Below, one piece after another: positions 33,251 through 44,527 of a stretch of 64,000 nucleotides of DNA. This stretch comes from Tupaia tana (Eukaryota; Chordata; Mammalia; Scandentia; Tupaiidae): assembly GCA_026018925.1 (NCBI GenBank), contig JAKSZU010000012.1, positions 46,490,858 through 46,554,857 on the forward strand, written 5' to 3'. Positions within the stretch are counted from its first letter, which is position 1, and the number at the start of each line of letters is the position of its first letter. Under the pieces are notes generated by a model. It had not been told where the DNA came from and did no database searches. It worked only from the letters and a program-made list of their open reading frames with translations. Both the position numbers and the translations under genes were made by a program.

Positions 33251-33793
33251 TAACACACACACGCTTATTAAAAACGGCCTCTTACAGTGTGATTTATAAC
33301 ACGACTTGCCTGAAACAGTTTCTTAAACATAGCCTACATAAACCAGTTACTTACAATGCATAGCTAATACGCATCTTTCTGGTGCTCTGAGAGCTGCTGT
33401 CCACATTTATCACGCGAGAGCCAGCCTACGGAAAATGCAGCGAATTCTTTGTGCTTCTGCAAAGGCTCTCAGGTGAGGAGGGCTTGGCCTTGATGTTCTG
33501 TGTGACCGTGCTTGCAATGTGTCTGTCTTCTGGAACCTCTGTGCCATTTGTTTCATTTTGGGTCTGACCTACACCGTGGAGATAGTGTATGAGGGACAGT
33601 GTGGGACCTGCCACAGAGGAACAGAGGGAAGAGGACGCATGGGCTGTTAAGCCAGGTTTTCAGTGACTGGAGACATAGGGTAAAAATCCACTGGGACTTA
33701 AGAGGGTGCATGGCATTGAAGAGTTTGAAGGGCTTTACTAACATGGCTCCTTTCAGTCTGGGAGGTGTGACTGTGATGCCAAGAATGGATGTT

Positions 33794-34063
33794 GGGAACC
33801 AGCAGTTAGTGTAATGGCTATGTCGCTGGACTCCCACGTAGTCGACCACGGTTCGCGTCCCGGACCCAGTGGCTTAGAACTCACGCTGGGCATGTGTGCG
33901 TGCATGCCCAAGATCCCGAGAGGAGAATGGAGGAGAAGGGATTGTGGCGTGACCATGTCCCCGGGGGGTGATTTCTCGCTTTCTGTCTCTATGTCTCTCT
34001 CTGTCTGTCTGGCGATCGCACGCGCCCTATAGCGAAAACCTCTCAAAAAAAAAAAAAAAAAAA
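33794..34063 (+). mobile_element. Young SINE-A copy
   Basis: Sense, near-consensus with B box GGTTCGCGTCCC and a pure A tail; AAGAATGG flanks it at 33781 and 34064. Lies in MS4A15 intron 1, antisense to the gene. Confidence 0.94.
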
Positions 34064-34191
34064 AAGAATGGTTATTTATGGGGGTTACACTATTACTTCC
34101 CATGTAGCACTGGCCCAACTGGGGCTCTTGTGTCTAAGAACTCACACTGAAATGAAGAACAGACATGAAGGCTTCTTAGAAACCTCTTTTT

Positions 34192-34401
34192 TTTTCCCTG
34201 TAAAGAGTCAGATAGTAGATATTTTGAGCTTTGTGGGACACAACTTCTGTTCCAACTATGTGACTCTTCTGTTACAGTACAATGTCGACATAGGCAAGAC
34301 ATAAACAAGAGGGTGTGGCTATGTCCCAGTCAAACTTTATTTACAAAAGCAGCTGGAGCAGATCTGATCTATGGGCTGTAGTTGGGCAACCCCATTCTGG
34401 T
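34192..34401 (+). mobile_element. hAT-type MER fossil
   Basis: Contains AGTCAGATAGTAGATATTTTG, TTTGTGGGACACAAC, AAACTTTATTTACAAAAGCAG and ends GGGCTGTAGTTGGGCAACCCC in two parts, the pattern of a short non-autonomous hAT element. I am unsure of the exact name. Confidence 0.55.
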
Positions 34402-34434
34402 TTTTTGTTTTATTTTTCAGTTTTAGCTATTTCC

Positions 34435-34925
34435 TGTTGGGAGCAGCCCAAATCTGAGCAAACGCCATGGTAACCTTTAGACACAGGCAGAACCGTGGTT
34501 CTCTGGGCCATCATTTGCAAGGCTAACTGAACAAGGCGCCATTAACATGAATATGTGAGTTGCCTTTGTGTTTGAAACTGCAAAGCAGTATCGGTCGAAG
34601 GAAGCCATATGTGTTAATCAGAAAAGGCCCAGGAAGATAAAACTCACATAGAACTACAGGGTGCCAGAGGTCTTTGCATCTTCAGCCGATTCACATCTGA
34701 AAACAACTAGCTTTGCATTTCACTCCCCTTCCTCTCTTTTGTACCCTCTAAAAGAATAAAGCTGGGAATGGCTCAGGGTCATGGCTGCCTCCATCAGAGA
34801 AACTGAGACCACCCAATCCTTGCTTTTCTCTACTTATATGTCTTTGTGTGTTTATTTTTATGCTTATTCTTTAATCCACAGACACCCCCACTTAGTCCAT
34901 GCATTCAGCCATGTAGGTCACGGCA
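34435..34925 (+). mobile_element. Solitary LTR, class II (ERVK/IAP-like)
   Basis: A 491-bp unit starting TGTTGGGAGCAGCCC and ending ACGGCA, with AATAAA at 34755. A perfect 6-bp repeat ATTTCC flanks it (34429-34434, 34926-34931), the size expected for class II endogenous retroviruses. No internal genes remain, so it is a recombined solo LTR. It lies in MS4A15 intron 1, opposite to the gene. Confidence 0.75.
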
Positions 34926-34980
34926 ATTTCCTTTATAAAGGAGAGAGGGAAATGAAGAGGGAGAGAGGCAGAGAGAGTGA

Positions 34981-35067
34981 TTTTTGATAGGGTCTCACCA
35001 TGTCAAATCCCCCTAGGCCCCATCTCCCAATCACCTAGGATTATAAGCATGCATAACCATGCCTGGC
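34981..35067 (-). repeat. 7SL RNA-derived SINE fragment (FLAM/B1-like)
   Basis: On the minus strand it begins GCCAGGCATGGTTATGCATG, continues TATAATCCTAGG, TTGGGAG and GTGAGACCCTATC, ending in a short A run. These are the 5' half landmarks of 7SL-derived SINEs, with an internal deletion of about 30 nt. Confidence 0.65.
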
Positions 35068-35082
35068 ATGTGCAGCCTGAAT

Positions 35083-35140
35083 TAATCCATGCCCTCGTGC
35101 ATGGATTAGTGTCTTATAAAAGGATCCAAAAGCTGTGACC
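35083..35140 (+). repeat. MST LTR fragment
   Basis: GCCCTCGTGCATGGATTAGTG and TTATAAAAGGATCC match the middle of MST LTRs and the same region at 37048-37080. It contains a 10-bp inverted repeat TAATCCATGC. Confidence 0.5.
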
Positions 35141-35601
35141 AGGCCTTTTTTAGAATACTGCCTGGCACATACTAAATGCTCAGGAAATTTTAATTACGGC
35201 TTCAAATATTATTTATACTAATTGTTTGCTGTGTTTTTAGGCAAGGTGTGAAACTTCACTGAGCTGCTCTGTTTTCTATAACATAAGGATAAAGATGGCT
35301 GCTCACCTGCCTCAGAGGTTTCCTGTGAGCATCGAATGCCAAGGTGGATAAGAAAGTCCATGGAAATTGGCAAAGTACTATGCTTGTATTGGGGCTTGCT
35401 TTTAGGGTTATGGTTTCAAAATGATGTTGCTAGTGATTCGATCTCATCACCCACCCCTCTGGAACTTTCTAAACCAATTCTTAGTAATCATGCTCTACCT
35501 CATTTCATTTTTCGAGGACTTACTCTTTTCTAGGAACTTCAAATATTTTATTTTTTTTATCATCTCACTGCTCCTTTGATAATTCCTGAAATGTTATTTT
35601 T

Positions 35602-35863
35602 TTATGATTTTTTTGAGAGGTTTTTGCTACAGGGTATGTGCACTCGCCAGAAAGACAGAGAGAGACAGAGAGACAGTAACCAAGAAATCACTCCCCAGGG
35701 GGGACGGCCACGCCGCAATCCCTTCTCCTCTATTCTCCTCTTGGGATCCTGGGCACACACGCACATGCGCCTGGCATGAGTTTAAGCCACTGGGTCCGGG
35801 ACTCAAACCACGGTCAACCACATGGGAGTCCAGTGACATAGCCATTATGCTAACTGCTGGTCC
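35602..35863 (-). mobile_element. SINE-A copy with perfect 17-bp target duplication
   Basis: CCTGAAATGTTATTTTT at 35585-35601 and 35864-35880. Confidence 0.96.
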
Positions 35864-35880
35864 CCTGAAATGTTATTTTT

Positions 35881-36062
35881 AAAAATAATTATTTATTTAG
35901 TTTTATTTATCATTTTTTCCCTTTTAATTTGTACAGGGCATGTGTGCTCACCAGAGAGAGATGGAGACAGAGATAAAGTGAGAAAGCAAGTTGCCAAGTT
36001 GGGGACTTAAACCGCAGTTGGCCATGTGGAAGTCCAGCACCTCAACCACCCTGTCACGTGTC
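35881..36062 (-). mobile_element. SINE-B copy
   Basis: Antisense; A/T-rich tail side, AAGTGAGAAAGCAAG body, head ending near TCAACCACCCTGTCA. Confidence 0.75.
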
Positions 36063-36189
36063 TTCTGTGAAATGTAATTTTATAGATGTGATAACTAAGG
36101 ATCAGAGCAGTAAAGAACCAGGATTCAAGTCCAAGTTTGTCTCCTGTACTTGTCCCCACTATTGGTGTCCCCAGACAGGCATAACTGCT

Positions 36190-36500
36190 ATTTGCCCATT
36201 GTTCCAGCTTGTATATCCTTAGGGCCTGAAGTTCAGTGTGGTCATGTGACTGGTTTGGTTAAATAAATTCGAGTGGAGATAAATACCTAGCTTCTGAGGG
36301 GCAATATTTAGTTACCAGTGCATGACATGACAAGGCTCTTTTTCCCTTTAGCACAGTGACTAGCAGAGTTCCAGCAGAGCTGCCCTATCTGCCTGGGTCC
36401 CAGGGTGAGCAGAGTCCCTAGGGGACACAGAACACAAGGAAGAAATCAACCTTTGTGTCTGAAGCCACCAGGATGTTTATGATGGCATTTAACTTACTTT
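36190..36500 (+). repeat. Degraded MaLR-like LTR
   Basis: TCATGTGACTGGTTTGG and AACCTTTGTGTCTGAAGCCACCAGG resemble the start and R-U5 region of MLT-type LTRs. Confidence 0.4.
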
Positions 36501-36907
36501 CTCCTGATTGTTACACCCTCTAAGAATAAATATATGTAAAGGGGTAAAACAGAGTCCGTGTCTTCAAGGAACCTAAAGTCTAGTAGAGGGAACAAGAGAA
36601 ATGCGCAATTCTGTCCAACGAACAGTTGCTCTTTAGTATGAGGATCAAGCTTAGGGAATGCAAAGATGAATAAGGTCACTGCCCTATCCGTAGAGTCTTG
36701 TGGGCAGAGTGAGTCCACTTCCAGAAGAGGGAGATTGGTGGAGGAAGGAAGAAGCATTGCTGATTGTGGAATTCAGGGATGTCTTTAGGGAGCATATAGA
36801 CCTAAACTGGGTCCTCAGAACCTACTGCTCCTCTGTGCCTAACCTCCCTCACCCCATGCTCTTTCCTTTTCTCTTCTTCACTTTGTCTATCTCTTTGTAT
36901 CTCCACC

Positions 36908-37314
36908 TGCCATGCTTTGAATGTGTCCCCTCCAAAATTCATGCTGAAATATAGTCCCCACAGTGGTGGTATTAAGAGGTGGGGCATACTGGGAAGTGAT
37001 TAAGTCATGAGGGCTCTTTTATAAGACACAAATGAGGACTCTGTCCTCATGCATGGATTAGTGCCTTATAAAAGGACTAGAGGAATTTTCTTAGGCCCTT
37101 TTGTCCTCTACCTTTCACCATATGAGGACATGGTGTTCATCCCCTGAAGGGGATGGAGCAGGAGGGCACCATCTTGGAAGCAGAAAGCAGCTCTTACCAA
37201 ACACTGAACCTGTCTGTCAGTCCCTTGGTCTTGGACTTCTCAGCCTCCAGAACTGTGAGAAATAAATTTACATTCTTTATAAATTACTCAGTCTTGGTTA
37301 TTTTATTATGGCAG
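36908..37314 (+). repeat. MST-type MaLR LTR, near full length
   Basis: Starts TGCCATGCTTTGAATGTGTC, passes TATTAAGAGGTGGGGCA, CATGAGGGCTC, TTATAAAAGGAC, then CTCCAGAACTGTGAGAAATAA with poly(A) signal AATAAA. In MS4A15 intron 1, antisense to the gene. Confidence 0.85.
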
Positions 37315-37494
37315 ATGAAGACATCACCTATTTGGCTTTATTATTTGGCCTGGCCAGATGTATTTGAGAAGACTAGATGGGAGCTTATGAGAATAGGATG
37401 AGAGAGACAGATACCAGAAAGATGGAGAGTCTCGGCTGGGAGGATCTCTTCCTGCCCACAGGTCTTTGGCTTCCATTATTGCACAGGTATGAAT

Positions 37495-37625
37495 AATAAA
37501 TATTTATAGCCATCAGCTCATTCTGAGGAAGAAGCAGGCATGGATTATTAGCTGTGCTTTAGAGAGGAGGAAGTGGGTTCAGTGTCTACCTCTTGGACAC
37601 ACAGCATCTCAGCAGCAGGAGTGGG
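37495..37625 (-). repeat. MIR-like fragment
   Basis: Antisense MIR landmarks such as TTAGAGAGGAGGAAG and ACACAGCATCTCAGCAG. Confidence 0.45.
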
Positions 37626-37639
37626 ATTGATTCCAGACT

Positions 37640-38460
37640 CCTGTCTTCCGGTAGGAGGAGAACTGACTTTATGGAATTCATCCACTTCCGGGCTTGAATT
37701 CTGGCTTTGTCTGAGAGGCAAGCTCCACTCTGTGCTTTGTTCTTTGGAGTAATGGTTCTAACATGCTTGATGATCACAGATCAGCATTTTGAAAACTAAC
37801 GGGGACCAAATGAGTCTGACAATTTTCTATTTCCACAGGAAGTACATTAAAAAAAAATCCACATTCTCATTATCACCTAGAAAGGCTATTTTAAGACCCA
37901 AGAGATAGGAAGGACATAATTTTAGACAGAAAAGATGAAACTTTTGAGCGGAATAAGTTTAACTTGGTGAACACCTCACCACTCTGCCTGTCTGGTTGTC
38001 ATTTCACCAAGAACAGGTGGAAATTATGTCTGAGGCCCAGGGCAATTTTGGGGGCATGTTTGTGCATGTTTGCGGTAGGGAAGGACCAGCACCCCAGCAG
38101 TTCAGCCAGACTCTTCCTGGGCTCTGAGATCAGATGGGGCCTGAGAGACCTCAGTAGAGAACACATGCATAATAACAGCATCTCTCCTGGGTAGGTGGTG
38201 AGAAATTCACTGAAGTGGAGACCTCCTGATCCTCAGGAGAAGAGAAAACACCTACAAAAATAGGCACTCTGCTGACAGGCAGGCTAAGTGACAATCACAA
38301 GCACGCAGGTGTCACAGTTCCTGAGGCCCACAAACTCCATCCTCTCCCCACTCCTCCGCTGCCACCACCAGCCTCTCTGCAGCCTGAGGCCAGAGATGGA
38401 CCCATCTGCCATGTTCTAGAGGCCCCTGACATGTGCCCTGGCTCAGTGCCACTGAGCAGG
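37640..38460. other. MS4A15 intron 1, unassigned sequence
   Basis: No exon or named repeat seen. Confidence 0.45.
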
Positions 38461-38462
38461 AG

Positions 38463-38468
38463 TACTCT

Positions 38469-38503
<35 letters not shown>

Positions 38504-38506
38504 TTT
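38463..38506 (+). repeat. (ATTT)n microsatellite
   Basis: About ten uninterrupted TTTA units. Confidence 0.95.
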
Positions 38507-38759
38507 TACTAACCAACCAGGCAGCATGACCCAAACATTAACACACATGTGTCAGGGACAGGCAAATGGAAAAGAGGGAAAGTCAGGGTCCCCTTCCTTC
38601 AGGAGTTTACAAGGTGCCCACCTGGGGAGCAGCTGCCTATAATGGAGACACAGAAAACATTCACGTATCAATAGAGGCATGTTTCCAATCATGAATGAGC
38701 AGTGATGGTAATGGCTCCTCTTATGCTTAGCCCTGTAGTTTAGAAGAGCCATCACCACA

Positions 38760-38853
38760 GGCCAGCCCTGTGACCTAGTGGCTAAGGGAGCTGGAACCCA
38801 CATGGCTGACCAAGCAAACTGAATTTCAGCCCCCATGACTTGAAAAGCACACC

Positions 38854-38902
<49 letters not shown>

Positions 38903-39042
38903 TGTGCATGCCCCAGGGTGAAGAAATGGATGAGAAGGCATGACCATATCCCGGTGAGGAGTGCTTTCTCCCTCCTTTTGTATCCCCCTATCTCCATCTC
39001 TCTCTGGTGAGTGCATATACACTCTGGCAAAATTAAAAGAAT
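38760..39042 (+). mobile_element. SINE-A variant with internal (GT)n
   Basis: Head GGCCAGCCCTGTGACCTAGTGG, same subfamily as 13831; (GT)n at 38856-38906. Confidence 0.75.
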
Positions 39043-39961
39043 GAGAAAGAAAAAGAACTGTCATCGAATAAGACCTATTCCCCCACAAGCCCTGTGAGGT
39101 GTTTCCCAGACCGTTCTGCAAACCACTAAGCTGAGGGCCAGGAGTAGAAGTGGGGAGGAGTGGGACAGGCCATGGGCCTTGGAGGCAGACATATTTGCCA
39201 CAGATGTTAAAACAGACATTTCAGCTGAGACCAGTTACCAGAGTGGGGTGTGCCACCAAGGCCCAGTAAGATTTGCAAAATGCAGGTGGCTGAGAACCTG
39301 CGAGGTGACTTTTACACCCTCTTCCACAGAGCTCAGTGTGGAGACTGATGGTGGATTTGGCAGAGAACATGTCGAGTGATCTGGGCACTGTGTGGGGAGG
39401 ATGGGGCTGCACTGGCTCACCTTGACAAGACAGAGGGAGACAGTGTCTTCAAGGAGACACTGGGAGAAATTTATATGCACGGCCTGCATTTGGATCTGCC
39501 AGACTCCTAAGTTGAGGGAGTTGTTGTTCTGGTGGGCTGGGTACATAGGAGAGACCCTGCCCCCGGCAGTGACAGGGGCCTCTCCATAGAACCCACAAAA
39601 CAGCCCTGCAGAGAAGTTGGCCTAACCTCTGCCTTTGTCAGGGAGGGCGAGGCCAGCTTTCCACAGGGTGGTGGAAGTCTCTCTTCTCTTTCCTCACCCA
39701 GCTTTGGTGAGGGCAGAAGCCACAGTTGTCAGTGAGGAAGGAGGAGGGACAGTGGTGAGAAAAGGCAGGGGAAACCCACCGTACTCTCTCTCACCTGCCC
39801 TGTGCCTGGGCTGGGGACTGAGCTGCCCCATATCAAGCTATGACACAACACGAGGTTGGACACTCTAATGACTAATGACTAAATTGCTGCTGTTTGTCTT
39901 GCCTGAGAGCAGCCAGAAGAGCCACAGGGCTGCCCCTTCAATAGTCGCTATGAGTGCTATG

Positions 39962-39963
<2 letters not shown>
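39043..39963. other. MS4A15 intron 1, unassigned sequence
   Basis: Non-repetitive by eye; open frames are short and carry no recognisable domain. Confidence 0.45.
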
Positions 39964-40017
<54 letters not shown>

Positions 40018-40153
40018 CATAGGGTGTGTGCACTTGCTGGAGAGAGAGACAGAGACAGAGAAAGAGAACGTGAGAAATTGCCCCCCTCGGGGGGGGGGTG
40101 GGGAATGGCCATACCTCAATCCCTTTCCTCCATTCTCCTCCTTGGATCTTGAG

Positions 40154-40200
<47 letters not shown>

Positions 40201-40293
40201 ACATGCCCAGTGTGACTTTCAAGCCACCAGGTCCAGGACTCAAACCACAGTCAGCCATGTGGGTGGGAATCTTACCCAGTATGCTGGCCCTCC
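39964..40293 (-). mobile_element. SINE-A copy with very long tail
   Basis: Antisense with about 51 uninterrupted T (tail) at 39965-40015 and an (AC)n expansion at 40157-40195. The long pure tail suggests youth. Confidence 0.88.
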
Positions 40294-40320
40294 CAGGCGT
40301 TCTCTTTTAAAACGCACAGT

Positions 40321-40556
40321 GGGGACCAGCAGGTGGCGTAGTGGGTAAGGTGCTGGACTTTCACATGACTGACTGTGGTCTGAGTCCTGGGCCTGGTGGC
40401 TTGAAAGTCATGCTGAGCACATATGCATGTGTGCCCAAGATCCCAAAAGGAGGATGGAGGAGAAGGGATTGTGGGTGATTTCTCACTTTCCCTCTCACTG
40501 TCTCTCTCTGGTGAGTGCCCGTGCCTTATGACAAAAATCTAAAATAAAATAAATAA
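40321..40556 (+). mobile_element. SINE-A copy
   Basis: Sense, starting GGGGACCAGCAGGTGGCGTAG only 27 nt from the head of the previous antisense copy. Confidence 0.87.
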
Positions 40557-40584
40557 ATAAAAGAGGGACCATCCGTCTAGTGCC

Positions 40585-40750
40585 CAGCCCAGCACCTGGT
40601 CTGTAGGAGACATTCGATGCCTTTTAGCTTCTATTATTAACAACCTTATGGGGCAGGTGCTTTTATCATTCCTGTTTAGCTGAAGAAGCCAAGCACAGAG
40701 ACATTCAGGACATTCAGTGATAGGCTGCCCCAGAGTCCTAGGCACAGTGG
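40585..40750 (-). repeat. MIR fragment
   Basis: Antisense MIR core: TTATCATTCCTGTTTAGCTGAAGAAGCC in part. Confidence 0.4.
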
Positions 40751-40984
40751 CTGCTGAGCTGCCAGGACTTGTCTTGTGAGCATCTCTCTGTCTTGTGAGC
40801 ATCATCTTATTCACTGGGGCCTGAGCAGCTCTGCTCCCTCACAGGCCATAGTTGCTGCCTGGGGAGGTGTTAGCAGCTGGAAGAGAGAGGCTATAAGAGG
40901 GGCATCTTAAACGGACTGCACAAGGGCACACCCTGAAGGGGTAGGCTGGGTGGGGGGATCGCACACCTGTATCTCTGGGAGGAG

Positions 40985-41150
40985 GCGGCTTTGCACAGTG
41001 ATTAAGCTGTAGGTTCTGAGGTTAACCTGGTAAGAGTCCACCCTGCTATGCTGCAAGCTTATGTGTGACTTTGGGCAAGTTGCTTAACTTCTCTGGGCCT
41101 CAGTTTCCCCACATGGCAAATGAGTGGCTGTGGGTTGGTTGGGCTCCTCC
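40985..41150 (+). repeat. MIR element
   Basis: CAGTGATTAAGCTGTAGG, TGTGACTTTGGGCAAGTTGC and CTCTGGGCCTCAGTTTCCCC in MIR order. Confidence 0.85.
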
Positions 41151-42020
41151 AGGCTTGTAAGGACACCCCGTTAACTGCCCCCATCTGCAGCCTGCTCCCT
41201 AGCCCCTCCCCTCCGTGGATCAGGCAGAAATTTGCTCCTGCATCTGACCCGGTGGCATCAGACTGTCAGAAGGCCGTCTGGGGCTCCAGACCTGCCCCAG
41301 GGGCCTGGAAGGGGTGTTGGCAGGTGCAAACACATGTTGGAGGAGGCAAGCTGCAGGGGCATGCCCTCGAGGCTGGTTCTGTCTGACTGCCCGGCCCTCG
41401 GAAGTGGGACAGGGTGGAGTAGAAGGTAACTCTCTCCTCTCCACTCCACCCCACTCTGCTGCCCGTTCCCCACCGAGACAGTCAGGGACAGCCCCTTCCT
41501 TTCCTGGGCCTCCATCTCCCGTTCTCTAAATGAGGGGTGAGACAACGACTTGTTCCAGCCCCTTTCCAGCTGAGCATCCCTCCTAGGTCCTTTTTCTCCC
41601 AAAGAAGGGGCAGGGCAGCTCCTGCACCTGGGGTAGAATCAGCCCTCTGGCCCACATGCCCTGGGTTGGGGCAGGGGTAAGACATCATTTCCCTAGGTGG
41701 ATGGTTAGGGCCCTGGGGGTTCTCTGGGGGATGCCTGACTCATCTCAGCCACTGACTTCAAGGAGAGAAGACAGACGCCCCTCCTTTATTCACTTCCACC
41801 CTGAGGTGTGGCTGTTGGACCCTGAGTGGCAGCTCCCAGCCAGCTGGACGTCAAGGGAGCTGTCCTTCCCCCTCTGAGTGCCAGGTGGGGGATCAGCCCC
41901 ACTGGTCACGGCCTTCTGCCAGGCGATCTCTTTGTCTCTTCTCTGGGCTCCCATGTGCTCCTGCCCGGGTCCCCTGTTATGTCCCGGGGCTGGGTGGCTT
42001 GGACCGCCTGTAAGGGTAGC
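41150..42020. other. Sequence just downstream of the putative MS4A15 first exon
   Basis: GC-rich, no named repeat; first part of intron 1 if the 5' exon call is right, so it may hold regulatory sites. Confidence 0.4.
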
Positions 42021-42030
42021 AAGTACTCAC

Positions 42031-42105
42031 CCGGGTGCCTCCGTTGCCGCGCCGGCCGCTGCTCGCTCCCTGCTGCCTCTGCTCCCGGCAGCTGCCTCTC
42101 CTGAG
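42031..42105 (-). promoter_or_regulatory. MS4A15: Putative non-coding first exon and start region of MS4A15
   Basis: On the minus strand a GC- and CpG-rich stretch (GCCGGCGCGGCAACGG) ends in CACCCGG followed by a near-perfect donor GTGAGTACT at 42030. The first coding exon (32409) has only 14 nt of 5' UTR after a good acceptor (TTTGTTTCCCAG), so a separate upstream exon is required, and this is the best donor and CpG cluster upstream in the window. The transcription start is not resolved and no clear TATA box is seen. It implies a 9.6-kb first intron. Confidence 0.55.
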
Positions 42106-42294
42106 TTCACACATATTCATGTGAAAGCCTTGCTATTCGTGTGGGGCTTGGAAATCCACTCTGTTCACTAGCCGCCGCCTCAAACTGCTGGGAAGTTCCC
42201 AAGCCCCTCCTGGTTCTGAGGCCTCTGCCTGACTGGCCAGACTGAGGCGGCTGAGGAAGCTGCTCATGGAGTTATCCTCCTTGCAGCCCCAGGG

Positions 42295-42415
42295 GCCTCA
42301 GGAGAGCACATAGTTCCTTCCATCTACAGAAGGGGAAACTGAGGCCCAGAGAGGCGAATGGCCTACTGGGTCTCAGTGTTAGTGTCAGAGCTGAATAGGG
42401 ACTGGCCTTCACCTC
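42295..42415 (-). repeat. MIR fragment
   Basis: AAACTGAGGCCCAGAGAGGC with CAGAGCTGAATAGGGAC. Upstream of the MS4A15 start region. Confidence 0.6.
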
Positions 42416-42419
42416 CTGC

Positions 42420-43566
42420 CACTGAGGAGGGGAGACTGGGAGAGTAACCAGAGGGTGTCCGTCTTCTTCCACCTGGGCTTGTCCAGTGTAAGATAAGGAG
42501 CGTGTAGCTCACAGCTTTGCAATGGTAGGAGCAGAACATGTGTGAGTGTGTATGTGTGCATGCGTGTGCATGCAAGGGTATATACGAGTGTGTGAATGTG
42601 CATGTACACACAGAGAGCGGCATTCGGGGGCATATGTACATGGCAAAACTTGTACATGGGTTTCCTAGTTCGGGTTATCTCACAACAGCCTCTGAGGCTC
42701 TGTGCAAAGTCAGGGAGATGACTCAGGACCTGTGGCCTCAGGGTGTCACAAGGAACAGCCTGGAAGGTATGGCCTGGGCCAGCTGGCAGCTAAACCAGGC
42801 ACAGTGGCAGGTCGGTTGCAAAGACGGCCCTTGTTCTCCGCCTCTGCGTGTATCTGCACCTCGTGTGGCTAGGGCCAGCGTCTGTTTCCCAAATGGTGGA
42901 ACCTGGGCTGCCTTGTGACTTCCTTTGTCACCAGAATGAGGCAGAATCAACCATGACCTGAGACCTCAGGAGGCCTTGCCTGCTCCTGTTCTCTCCTGGA
43001 ACTCTGCAGCTACCATGAACATGTCTGGGCGAGCTTGCTGGGGAACGAGGCACACAGGGCTGGACCGCACTGCCCAGATGTCCCTGCTGAGGCTTCATGC
43101 ATGCATCCAGGGTCCACAGGGTCCCCTGCTGACTATTCTGCTGAACATGAATACAGGGGGGTCTGCCAAGCCCAGGTCATATCAGAACTGCCCAGTTGAC
43201 CAATGAACTCATAAGCAAAAACATGTTTCTTGTGACATGCCACAGAGGAGTTAAAGACTTGTTATGTCATTGTGCTTAGGGTGATAGTTAAGTGAAGCAA
43301 TCCATTTCGCTATGGTGGCCTTAGCTTTTCACATCAGTGACCCTACAGGCAAGGACCAAACAAGGCATGCTGAAATTTAAGAATGAGAAACAGGAGGAAA
43401 AACAGAAATATCTAGATTCTAAGCCAAGCACTGAGTTCTACCCACTTCTGACCCTGGCTGCTTTATCTCAGCTGACGAGCTACTTCCCTGGACGACATGG
43501 CTGCCTTGGGTAAAGCACGTTTCCCAGCTCAGGGATTCCTTTCCTTGTTTATCCTTTTGGGAGTTC
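42420..43566. other. Upstream flank of MS4A15, unassigned
   Basis: A short (TG)-rich patch lies at 42537-42605. No exon of a neighbouring MS4A gene recognised. Confidence 0.45.
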
Positions 43567-43665
43567 TTTTTTTTTTTTTTTTTTTAAGAATGTTTATTTA
43601 ATTTTATTTATTATTACTTTAAATTTGACCAGAGAAAGATGAGAGAGGAGAGAGAGAGGAGAGCG

Positions 43666-43704
<39 letters not shown>

Positions 43705-43800
43705 GGAAAGTGAGGAAGCAAGCTGCCAGATCCAGGACTTGAACTGCAGTCAGCCACATGGAAGTCCAGTGCCTTAACTACCATGCCACCTGCTGGCTCC
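43567..43800 (-). mobile_element. SINE-B copy with (GA)n
   Basis: Antisense; T18 tail side, expanded GA block at 43640-43702, head ending CACCTGCTGGCTCC. Confidence 0.87.
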
Positions 43801-44209
43801 TCTTTTGGCGATCCTTAATTCTTTCCTGTTATTCACCAGTTTTCCCTGACAATGTCAAAGATGATCAAAATGGTTTCATGTTTTTTATTTGGTGGAGGGG
43901 AGCAGCATTAGGAAGTCATGTGTTTCAATCCATCGTAGGTGTTGTTGCTGCTATTATTGTTGCTATTGATATTATTTTTGATGTTGATATATGTTCCTTT
44001 TTTGGCTATAATTTTGGCACTATGAGAATATCACATAAATGGAATCATACAGTGTGAAACCCTTGAGAAAGGTTTTTCCACTCATGATAATGTTCTTGAA
44101 ATCCAAATTGTTGTGTGTATTGAAAGAAGCCAGAATATGTCACGCACAAATATGTTTCTTTGACATAAAGCTATTTTAAGCTGAAGACAATTAAGAAGCA
44201 GCAAATGTG

Positions 44210-44481
44210 GGCCAGCAGATGGCATGCTGGTTAAGGTACTGGATCCTGCATGGCCAACTCTGTAGTTGAAAGTCCTGGACCCAGAAGCTTGAAAAATTTG
44301 CTGGAGGAGCATGTGCATGCATGCCCAAAGTCCCAAGGAGAAAGGATACGAGATTGAGGCATACTCATATTCCCGGGGGGGGGGGGGGTGATTTCTCATT
44401 TTTCTTCTTTCTCTGTCTCTCTCCAGCAAGCACACTTGCCCTATGGCAAAAATTAAAAAACAAACAAACAACAACAACAAC
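44210..44481 (+). mobile_element. SINE-A copy with target duplication
   Basis: Sense; AAGCAGCAAATG before and AAGCAGCAGCGAATG after; tail (CAA)n, G11 run at 44379-44389. Confidence 0.85.
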
Positions 44482-44527
44482 AAAAAGCAGCAGCGAATGC
44501 AGGAAAAACTCTCTTACCTCCCCTCTT

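Noticed and set aside
43920..44000. Hydrophobic plus-strand peptide rich in V, A, I and D, at first like an MS4A membrane segment
   Set aside because: It is translated low-complexity (GTT/ATT-rich) DNA without splice sites or MS4A motifs.
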